From assembly GCA_003445555.1 (NCBI GenBank), contig DMDI01000012.1:1-11170 (forward strand): a DNA stretch of 11,170 nt, given 5' to 3'. Shown in pieces: positions 6,405-11,170 of this stretch. Made by a program: the position numbers and the translations under genes. The DNA is from Desulfotomaculum sp. (GTDB lineage: Bacteria; Bacillota; Desulfotomaculia; Desulfotomaculales; Nap2-2B). Position 1 is the stretch's first letter; the number at the start of each line of letters is the position of its first letter. The notes beneath the pieces are model-generated. The model did not search any database. It saw nothing but the letters and a program-made list of their open reading frames with translations, and was not told where the DNA came from.

Positions 6405-7802
6405 TTATACAATGGGAATTTCGAAGTAAAAAGAAACACCTCCCTCTTCATTTGCAGCCCATATTTTAGCCTTATGCAAAGAAGCAACACGCTTAACAAT
6501 GGCCAAGCCAAGCCCAAATTTACCTTTGTACCCCATATTAAATTTTTGAAATAATGTATCCATTATTTCTTGCTCAATAGGTGGTCCATCATTCCAGGTA
6601 CGCAATAGAGCAACTCTATTACCGTTATCTCCTGTATGTGATAAAGAGATTGCAATTTGAGTTTTGGCATAACGTACCTGGTTATCAAATAGATTTTCTA
6701 AAGCTACCCGCCATTGCTCAACATCCCCTTTTATTCTGGTAGGAGAAAGTTTTAACGGCCAGTCCAGTTCACTTCGACACCAGCGAAATCTATCAACTAC
6801 TTCCTCTATTACTTGGGTCAGATTAAAAGTTTCGTGTGAGGGTTTATGAGTTGTCATATAGTCAAGTTTAGTCATGTAAAGCAAGTTGCAGATACGTTTT
6901 TCCAGCCGCTCGGCCTCTTTTTTGATTACCTCTATGGTACTTGTTAAATCTCCTTTAGGGTAGACACCATCACAAATTGACTGTACATAACTATGGATTA
7001 CCATAACAGAAGTTTTTAGTTCGTGGGAAATGTGCTGCAAAAACGATTGTTGAGCTTCATCCTGTCGAATTAGCTGGTTTCGTAGTTGTTCTATGGATTG
7101 GCCTAACTTACCTATTTCATCTTTGCGTTGCAACAGAACAGGTTCATACCAATCACGGTCAGCAAGCTTTTTAACGCGTTTTTCTAAAATCATCAATGGG
7201 GTAGATAAATATCTTGCCAGACCAAGAGCAGGTAACCAACTAAGTAAAAAAACTGAGCTCATTATTAACACTAATCTTTTAAAGAGAGTTTGTACTAAAT
7301 CTTCCCGATATGAATCCCACATATGCGAGACAAGAAAAACTTCATGTCCCCATATATTACCCTTTGTTATTACATAAAATATTTTCCTACCTTCAATTTG
7401 TCCGGTATACCGTTGACTATTGCTTTTTTGCTCTTTTATTTCATCTCTTACCTTGCTCAAAAATTCATCAGGAAGACGAGGACGATAAAAAGGTTGAGGA
7501 GGAATAACTTCTTCCTTAATTTCTTCATTTTCGAAAGAAATTATAAAATGATTAACGGCGCGAATATTCTGTGGTCGCTGTTCTCGTTCCCCAAAAAAGT
7601 ACGGTTTCCATATCTCCCCATTTATATCGTTGGCAAAACGATCAAACAGCAAGTTTTGAGAGCTTTCGATAGTAACATAAGTTTCCTTAGTAAAGAAATC
7701 TCGCAAAGCCAAAGGGAATAAGACGACTAATAATATTGAGATACTTAAAATAATAGCAACAAAAACTAACCAAATTTGCAAGGCTAATGGTAAATTTTTC
7801 AT
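6405..7802 (-). CDS. cssS: CssS-like sensor histidine kinase
   Basis: A 465-residue membrane kinase. TM1 is about 8-31, an extracellular sensor about 32-172, TM2 about 173-196, HAMP about 197-252, the H-box ISHELKTSVMVI with H260, the N-box ENLFDNQVRYA (about 369-379), and G boxes NDGPPI and GKFGLGLAIV (about 404-436). The opening LPLALQIWLVF and SISILLVVLF, then LRDFFTKETYVTIE, and the stretch VMVIHSYVQSICDGVYPKGD agree closely with what I know of Bacillus subtilis CssS, also in length. CssS senses misfolded or over-abundant exported protein outside the membrane and phosphorylates CssR. Here the sensor region contains a Pro-rich stretch (VIPPQPFYRPRLP) and is otherwise divergent, so the signal may differ. 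The gene starts 2 bases after the cssR stop with only a weak ribosome binding site, so coupling is likely. The B. subtilis assignment is from memory, not a search. Confidence 0.8.
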   Translation of the reverse strand: MKNLPLALQIWLVFVAIILSISILLVVLFPLALRDFFTKETYVTIESSQNLLFDRFANDINGEIWKPYFFGEREQRPQNIRAVNHFIISFENEEIKEEVIPPQPFYRPRLPDEFLSKVRDEIKEQKSNSQRYTGQIEGRKIFYVITKGNIWGHEVFLVSHMWDSYREDLVQTLFKRLVLIMSSVFLLSWLPALGLARYLSTPLMILEKRVKKLADRDWYEPVLLQRKDEIGKLGQSIEQLRNQLIRQDEAQQSFLQHISHELKTSVMVIHSYVQSICDGVYPKGDLTSTIEVIKKEAERLEKRICNLLYMTKLDYMTTHKPSHETFNLTQVIEEVVDRFRWCRSELDWPLKLSPTRIKGDVEQWRVALENLFDNQVRYAKTQIAISLSHTGDNGNRVALLRTWNDGPPIEQEIMDTLFQKFNMGYKGKFGLGLAIVKRVASLHKAKIWAANEEGGVSFYFEIPIV

Positions 7803-7804
7803 GA

Positions 7805-8476
7805 TTACACCAACCGGTAACCGTACCCGTACATCGTTTCGATACGCAGTTCCGGCATCTTTTTACGTAACCGTCTGACCAGGTCATCAACTAACCGGTC
7901 TGACCCAAAATAATCTTCCCCCCAAATATAATTGAGTATTTGTTCCCTGGATAATGCCCGCCCCTTATTTTTGGCAAAAAAAAGCAAGAGGTCAAATTCT
8001 TTAGAGGTCAGTTCAACAGCCTCTTCACCTGACTTGACTGTTCTGTTTGTCTCATTGACATAATAAGGTAAAATCATCAAGGCCGGTGACTTGTCTTGTT
8101 TAGCAAGGTGCATATATACACGCTCCAATAATTTACGAGTTCGGATAATCAATTCACGAGGCAAAAAAGGTTTGGACAAATAATCATCACTGCCTATTTC
8201 CAGCCCAACAATCCGGTCAATGTCAGCATCCCGAGCAGAAATAAAAATTACGGGAATACCAGGTGACACTGCCTTTATTTCTTTGATAAGCTGATAACCA
8301 TCTATATCAGGAAGCATAATATCTAGTATCCATAAATGAGGGGGATCTCCAATGACTTTTCTTGCTGATTCTCCATTCAAAAAAGAGGAAACCTGCCACC
8401 CTTCTTTTTGCAAATAAGTCGTGAGCACGGAATTTAAATTGCTATCATCCTCTACTAAATAAATTTTAAACGACAT
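7805..8476 (-). CDS. cssR: CssR-like OmpR-family response regulator
   Basis: A 223-residue regulator. The receiver domain (1-115) has E9/D10/D11, phospho-acceptor D52 in LWILDIMLPDIDGYQLIKEI, S80 and K102. The winged-helix domain (about 125-223) has LTSKEFDLLLFFAKNKGR and DRLVDDLVRRLRKKMPEL and ends YGYGYRL. The blocks PVIFISARDADIDRIVGLE and SKPFLPRELIIR are nearly those I remember for B. subtilis CssR, the secretion-stress regulator that activates htrA and htrB. The start is supported by GGAGG at 8486-8490. It is the first gene of the cssRS unit and has its own promoter inside the terminator region upstream. Likely targets visible here are the small exported protein gene and possibly the divergent region, because both carry T-rich direct repeats. 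No htrA-type protease gene is in the window. Confidence 0.82.
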   Translation of the reverse strand: MSFKIYLVEDDSNLNSVLTTYLQKEGWQVSSFLNGESARKVIGDPPHLWILDIMLPDIDGYQLIKEIKAVSPGIPVIFISARDADIDRIVGLEIGSDDYLSKPFLPRELIIRTRKLLERVYMHLAKQDKSPALMILPYYVNETNRTVKSGEEAVELTSKEFDLLLFFAKNKGRALSREQILNYIWGEDYFGSDRLVDDLVRRLRKKMPELRIETMYGYGYRLV

Positions 8477-8499
8477 ATTTTCTGGCCTCCTTGATTTGA

Positions 8500-8528
8500 A
8501 TTATATCAAAAAGGACGTGTTTTTTCAC
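8500..8528 (-). promoter_or_regulatory. cssRS promoter
   Basis: On the minus strand, TATAAT (8500-8505) and GTGAAA (8523-8528, 4/6) are exactly 17 bases apart, with the start of cssR about 24 bases downstream of the -10 box. The -35 box lies in the loop and the spacer in one arm of the terminator hairpin of the gene upstream, so the promoter and terminator share DNA. Confidence 0.6.
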
Positions 8529-8543
8529 TACCACGTCCTTTTT
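8508..8543. terminator. Rho-independent terminator after the exported-protein gene
   Basis: AAAAAGGACGTG (8508-8519) and CACGTCCTTTTT (8532-8543) form a perfect 12-bp stem with a 12-base loop. On the minus strand it ends in five T and lies 42 bases after the stop of the small exported-protein gene, so it should end that transcript before cssR. The A/T ends are symmetric, so it would also work on the plus strand. Confidence 0.8.
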
Positions 8544-8564
8544 AAGAATATTCAATTGTAGTAA

Positions 8565-8576
8565 GGGAGGTACTCA
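8565..8576 (+). repeat. 12-bp inverted repeat, copy downstream of the small gene
   Basis: GGGAGGTACTCA on the plus strand. The perfect inverted copy is at 9031-9042. It lies between the stop of the exported-protein gene and its terminator, so on the transcript it reads as an anti-Shine-Dalgarno-like UGAGUACCUCCC. Confidence 0.7.
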
Positions 8577-8585
8577 TTTATTACT

Positions 8586-9008
8586 TTATTTCTGAATCTT
8601 CTGGTGCTGAAATATTTCTTGTTTCAACTTCTTCATTTCTTCCCGAAACTGCTCCTGGGTAATCTCACCTTTATCAAGCTTACCCTTAAGTTCTTCCAAT
8701 TTTGCTTTTAACTCTTCAGGAAGTTCTCTTCTTTCCGGCATGTTTTTCTTCATTTCTTCCCGAAACTGCTCCTGGGTAATCTCACCTTTATCAAGCTTAC
8801 CCTTAAGTTCTTCCAATTTTGCTTTTAACTCTTCAGGAAGTTCTCTTCCTTTATCAAACCATTCTCCTCTAGCTTGTAGCTGTTTGGTAAATGCTGTTAT
8901 ATTTTTCTCGCCGTTTGCATTTCCAACCGCGAACGCTGCCGTTGGTATCAAGATTGCTAAAGCTAGAGTAATCGAAACTATGCTCTTTTTCCAGTTAATA
9001 ACAATCAC
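8586..9008 (-). CDS. Small exported protein with two identical 34-residue repeats (SHOCT/CpxP-like)
   Basis: A 140-residue protein, if the GTG at 9008 is used. A signal peptide is clear: NWKKSIVSITLALAILIP, then AAFA with cleavage after A27. The mature part is highly charged and helical, made of two identical copies (about 55-88 and 94-127) of a unit beginning RELPEELKAKLEELKGKLDK and ending GEITQEQFREEMKK, with a spacer NMPER. The GEITQEQFREEMKK part resembles the short SHOCT helix-turn-helix and, loosely, the LTxxQ motif of periplasmic CpxP/Spy chaperones. It lies directly upstream of cssRS, so I infer a secretion-stress role (chaperone, adaptor or feedback regulator of CssS); this is not proven. 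The start is odd: AGGAG (9008-9012) overlaps the GTG, and the best-spaced codon is an ATT at 8999. I do not recognise a named family. Confidence 0.75.
   Translation of the reverse strand: MIVINWKKSIVSITLALAILIPTAAFAVGNANGEKNITAFTKQLQARGEWFDKGRELPEELKAKLEELKGKLDKGEITQEQFREEMKKNMPERRELPEELKAKLEELKGKLDKGEITQEQFREEMKKLKQEIFQHQKIQK
8629..8848 (-). repeat. Perfect 103-bp direct repeat, period 117 bp
   Basis: Bases 8629-8731 and 8746-8848 are identical at every position, including silent ones. They encode the two 34-residue repeats of the exported protein, with 14 bases of non-identical spacer. The lack of silent differences means a recent duplication or ongoing conversion. Confidence 0.95.
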
Positions 9009-9030
9009 TCCTTTCGAATTATTATTTTTT

Positions 9031-9042
9031 TGAGTACCTCCC
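9031..9042 (-). repeat. 12-bp inverted repeat, copy in the leader of the small gene
   Basis: On the minus strand this reads GGGAGGTACTCA, about 22 bases before the GTG start and followed by an A-rich stretch. It looks like a strong Shine-Dalgarno sequence but has no start codon at a suitable distance. It is complementary to the copy at 8565-8576 on the same transcript. Confidence 0.7.
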
Positions 9043-9075
9043 GTTCATTAGTATGAGATAAAAATACAGAAAAAA

Positions 9076-9104
9076 TATGAAAAATTTATAGGAAATTGTG
9101 AAAT
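9076..9104 (-). promoter_or_regulatory. T-rich direct repeats upstream of the exported-protein gene
   Basis: Read on the minus strand: ATTTCACA (9097-9104), ATTTCCTATA (9087-9096), then AATTTTTCATA ending at 9076. The CACA/TATA/CATA ends are 10-11 bases apart, the spacing used by OmpR-family regulators for tandem binding on one face of DNA. A weak -10 (CATACT, 9050-9055) lies downstream. A CssR binding site is my inference. Confidence 0.4.
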
Positions 9105-9142
9105 CAGACAACCTAACCCGACCATTTTTCGAGATAATTGCC

Positions 9143-9182
9143 TTTTCATAATTTCTCATAATTTCTTTATAGTTCTCCCACA
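9143..9182 (+). promoter_or_regulatory. Second, divergent set of 10-bp periodic T-rich repeats
   Basis: On the plus strand, TTTTCATA (9143-9150), TTTCTCATA (9152-9160), TTTCTTTAT (9162-9170) and TTCTCCCACA (9173-9182) repeat with a period of about 10. The motif resembles the minus-strand set at 9076-9104 but points the other way, toward the yraN remnant and the TolC-like gene. A TAATAT at 9192-9197 could be a -10 box. The rest of the gene-free stretch, 9198-9273, shows nothing I can name. Confidence 0.4.
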
Positions 9183-9273
9183 ATTTTTATTTAATATTTT
9201 TATCTAAGAGAAGAAAACATTCACGTCAAATGTTGGAAACTATTTTCATTAACAGATGGCGGCAGCTATTTAG

Positions 9274-9411
9274 CCCCCTAACCAGATTGGACAGATAGGC
9301 TTAAAGAAGGCAGGACAACTAGAAATGCCGGTGCGCCTTGACGTCATGGCTTTAAAGTTTAATCAAAAAAACGAGGTAACCCAGCTTACCCACCTAAAAA
9401 ATGCTTTTTAA
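9274..9411 (+). pseudogene. C-terminal remnant of YraN (UPF0102)
   Basis: The frame after a stop at 9271-9273 reads, from about 9301, LKKAGQLEMPVRLDVMALKF and then NQKNEVTQLTHLKNAF with a stop at 9409-9411. UPF0102/YraN proteins end in a 'pvRfDVvav...i.hi.NAF' block, and this fits well. The N-terminal nuclease-like core (GE.D..., EvKtR) is absent upstream. It ends 14 bases before the TolC-like gene and so forms part of its leader. It has no start of its own and is not functional. Confidence 0.5.
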
Positions 9412-9425
9412 AAAGGAGTGATTTT

Positions 9426-10505
9426 ATGCGTCGCGTATTAACGGCATCGGTAGGATTGATTATGTTATTAAGCCTTAGTTTATCCCTGGCCTGGGCCAAA
9501 GAACCCGCCAGGCCGGAGCTTAGTTTAAGTGAGGCGGTAAAAAAAGCTTTAACCGCCAGCAGTGAGGTTAAATCCGCCAAACTTAATATTGACAAGTCTT
9601 ACGAACAAAGGGAGGATGCGGCTGATCTGGTTAAATTTACTCCTACCGGGGGAAATGTTGACCCCCAGGCAGAAGCCGCCTTTTATGGATTGGTGCAAAC
9701 CGACTTATACTGGCGAATTCAAAAAAAGGACTATGAAGCTAAACAGGACTCGGTGGTATTTGACGTTTACCAAAAGTATATTGGAATCTTAAAAGCGCTG
9801 GAAAAAGTGCAAACGGCAGAAGCGGCCTTAAGCCGGGATGAAGAAAACTTACGGGTGGCTAAAGTAAGTCAGAGAGTGGGATTGGTAACCCCAAGCATAG
9901 TAATTGGGGCCGGGGCAAAAGCGGCGGCAAGCAGGGAGAGCCTGGCCGCGGCCCGGGAAGAGTTAACTAAAGCCTACGTTGTTTTTAACAAGTTAGTTGA
10001 TTTATGGCCGGAAGACAGGCCCGTATTAACCGATAAAGTACTTTACAGTCCTTTGCAAATAGATAATCTGGATACGGAAGTAGCCCGAGCAGTAGAAGCA
10101 AACCGGGATCTTTGGAAGTTGAAGCAAAACATTTCTATCCAGAAGTTGGACTTAAACTTTTTCAGCAAACCGTACGACATTGAAAAATATGACGTAGATA
10201 TTGCTGAACTTACTTCCTTTGAGGCCGAGAAAAAAATTAAGGAACTGACGCGTACTTTATATCACGATATACGCGCCCTGGAAGAACAATACTCTGCCGC
10301 TATCCAGGGCTTACAAGCAACTGAGGAAGCTTGGCGTATCGCTAAAGTACAGTATGCCGTGGGGATGATTACCAAAGCTAAACTAAAAGAGGCGGAAACA
10401 GCCGTACTTGAGGCAAAAAATGCCATTGGTGCTTTAACCTATCAACACGCCGTACTAAAAGCCTCATTTTACCAGCTTACGGACCGTCTCTTGATTGTTT
10501 TTTAA
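9426..10505 (+). CDS. Exported TolC-family (outer membrane efflux-like) protein
   Basis: A 359-residue protein with a signal peptide (MRRVLTASVGLIMLLSLSLS, then LAWA, cleavage near residue 24) and AAGGAG at 9413-9418 before the ATG. The mature part begins with ELSLSEAVKKALTASSEVKSAKLNIDKSYE, the classic start of a TolC/OEP repeat, and has a second helical repeat from about 215 to 355, ending in AETAVLEAKNAIGALTYQHA, the typical second-repeat coiled coil. It is shorter than E. coli TolC-type proteins (over 400) and I cannot see clear beta-barrel strands. In diderms such proteins form the exit duct of export pumps; in Gram-positive Clostridia related proteins occur with unknown roles, perhaps as periplasm-like or wall-associated helical scaffolds. 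No pump or adaptor genes are adjacent. The neighbouring secretion-stress module makes an envelope role plausible. Confidence 0.75.
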   Translation: MRRVLTASVGLIMLLSLSLSLAWAKEPARPELSLSEAVKKALTASSEVKSAKLNIDKSYEQREDAADLVKFTPTGGNVDPQAEAAFYGLVQTDLYWRIQKKDYEAKQDSVVFDVYQKYIGILKALEKVQTAEAALSRDEENLRVAKVSQRVGLVTPSIVIGAGAKAAASRESLAAAREELTKAYVVFNKLVDLWPEDRPVLTDKVLYSPLQIDNLDTEVARAVEANRDLWKLKQNISIQKLDLNFFSKPYDIEKYDVDIAELTSFEAEKKIKELTRTLYHDIRALEEQYSAAIQGLQATEEAWRIAKVQYAVGMITKAKLKEAETAVLEAKNAIGALTYQHAVLKASFYQLTDRLLIVF

Positions 10506-10511
10506 TAGTAC

Positions 10512-10564
10512 GGCACTCAATGAACAAAAATGGCGGAGAGTATCATAAAAGAAAGTTGGGTGCC
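10512..10564 (+). other. Leader hairpin and mini-ORF before the ArgA-like gene
   Basis: GGCACTCAA (10512-10520) can pair with TTGGGTGCC (10556-10564) over 9 bp with one G-U pair, leaving a 35-base loop. The loop contains a 16-codon ORF (10520-10570, MNKNGGEYHKRKLGAI) that ends on the AAAGGG ribosome binding site of the next gene. I see no U-tract and no ribosome binding site for the mini-ORF, so regulation is only possible, not shown. Confidence 0.25.
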
Positions 10565-10584
10565 ATTTAAAGGGTAAAACTGTT

Positions 10585-11049
10585 TTGCAAATTCGTAAGG
10601 CAAAAATTTCTGATGTGGAAAAAATATATAACTTAATTTCCCATTTTGCGGAGCAGGGGCTTATGCTTATCAGGCCGCGGGCTTTACTTTACGAAGCTAT
10701 ACGTGAATTTACCGTAGCCGAAAAAAACGGGCACCTGGTGGGAGCAAGTTCATTGCATATTATCTGGGAAGACTTAGCAGAAATAAGGTCCTTGGCGGTA
10801 AATGAGCGTTTTGGAGGTCAAGGAATAGGAAGAATGTTGGTTAAAGCTTCTTTACAGGAAGCCAGGGAATTAGAGCTTAAGCGAGTTTTTGCCCTTACTT
10901 ATAAAGAAGGTTTTTTTCTCAAGTGTGGTTTTTCGCCTGTTTCCAAAGAAAAATTACCGCAAAAAGTGTGGAAAGAGTGTATGGATTGCCCCAAGTTTCC
11001 CTACTGTGATGAAACAGCCGTAATGATTGATTTTACAAATATAGCTTAA
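10585..11049 (+). CDS. ArgA-like N-acetylglutamate synthase (short GNAT form)
   Basis: A 154-residue GNAT protein that starts at a TTG (10585) with AAAGGG at 10569-10574, 10 bases upstream; no ATG fits the domain start. It begins IRKAKISDVEKIYNLI, has motif A AEIRSLAVNERFGGQGIGRM (acetyl-CoA pyrophosphate loop, about 65-83), FALTYKEGFFLKCGF (about 102-116), and ends with ECMDCPKFPYCDE, a C-x2-C-x5-C cluster (C132, C135, C141). This layout and length match the stand-alone ArgA-type acetyltransferases of Clostridia, which make N-acetylglutamate from acetyl-CoA and glutamate, the first step of arginine synthesis. No other arg gene is in view, and the cysteine cluster, possibly metal binding, is usual for the group as far as I recall. 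Probably transcribed with, or just after, the TolC-like gene. Confidence 0.75.
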   Translation: MQIRKAKISDVEKIYNLISHFAEQGLMLIRPRALLYEAIREFTVAEKNGHLVGASSLHIIWEDLAEIRSLAVNERFGGQGIGRMLVKASLQEARELELKRVFALTYKEGFFLKCGFSPVSKEKLPQKVWKECMDCPKFPYCDETAVMIDFTNIA

Positions 11050-11073
11050 AATGTAAACTTAAGAATGTTGTTC

Positions 11074-11102
11074 TTGACTTTTAAAAGCTTATTTGGTAAA
11101 AT
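11074..11102 (+). promoter_or_regulatory. Promoter of the tRNA gene
   Basis: TTGACT (11074-11079), a 17-base spacer and TAAAAT (11097-11102). Transcription would start about 35 bases before the tRNA, leaving a short 5' leader for RNase P to remove. Confidence 0.75.
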
Positions 11103-11142
11103 CAAAATACTTAATAGGCCTAAAATTTAAAATAGAAAACAT

Positions 11143-11170
11143 GGTGGGAGTAGCTCAGTTGGTTAGAGCA
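11143..11170 (+). tRNA. tRNA, 5' part only, probably tRNA-His
   Basis: The sequence GGTGGGAGTAGCTCAGTTGG and on to GGTTAGAGCA has the universal TA (positions 8-9), the D stem GCTC/GAGC and the D loop AGTTGGTTA. Counting back seven bases from TA gives GTGGGAG as the acceptor strand, with an extra G in front. An encoded G at position -1 is the hallmark of bacterial tRNA-His. The anticodon is outside the window, so the identity is inferred. Confidence 0.8.

Noticed and set aside
8629..8848. CRISPR-like or tandem non-coding repeat
   Set aside because: There are only two copies of 103 bp, fully within a reading frame with a signal peptide, so this is a protein-coding duplication.
8740..9033. Plus-strand ORF of 97 codons
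   Set aside because: It is antisense to the exported repeat protein, Ser/Phe-rich as expected from the complement of Glu/Lys codons, and has no ribosome binding site.

Overview
The window looks like a chromosomal segment of a low-to-mid GC Gram-positive bacterium of the Clostridia type. The evidence is strong GGAGG ribosome binding sites, TTGACx/TATAAT promoters, a response regulator and kinase that closely resemble Bacillus CssR/CssS, a short stand-alone ArgA-type acetyltransferase, and an ADP-forming acetyl-CoA synthetase fused to a GNAT domain. I assign no genus. The first ~180 bases have homopolymer-rich, protein-degrading errors and look like a poor-quality contig end.

Positions 1-3600 are an accessory and decaying region. 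It holds the 5' part of a PLD-type helicase gene (minus strand), a MazE/MazF toxin-antitoxin pair (minus), a 753-bp internally deleted IS1182-like element with 31-bp terminal inverted repeats just upstream of the mazEF promoter, a Phd/YefM-ParE toxin-antitoxin pair (plus) with its own promoter and inverted-repeat operator, and fragments of dead genes (a minimal nucleotidyltransferase, a DUF218/YdcF-like protein, and an unrecognised hydrophobic piece).

Positions 3626-6352 carry one large gene: an acyl-CoA synthetase (NDP-forming) plus GNAT protein of 908 residues that keeps both the phospho-histidine and the GNAT catalytic glutamate.

Positions 6405-9182 form a secretion-stress-like module on the minus strand. 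A small exported protein with two perfect 34-residue repeats is followed by a strong terminator hairpin. A promoter is embedded in that hairpin, and then come cssR and cssS. The small gene is bracketed by a perfect 12-bp inverted repeat, and its upstream region carries two divergent sets of T-rich direct repeats with a 10-11 bp period, the arrangement expected for an OmpR-family regulator. I infer a self-regulated envelope/secretion-stress circuit with a CpxP/Spy-like or SHOCT-like exported partner. This is the most interesting part of the window.

Positions 9274-11170 hold a C-terminal yraN (UPF0102) remnant, an exported TolC-family protein, an ArgA-like N-acetylglutamate synthase with a TTG start, and the 5' end of a tRNA, probably tRNA-His, behind a near-consensus promoter.
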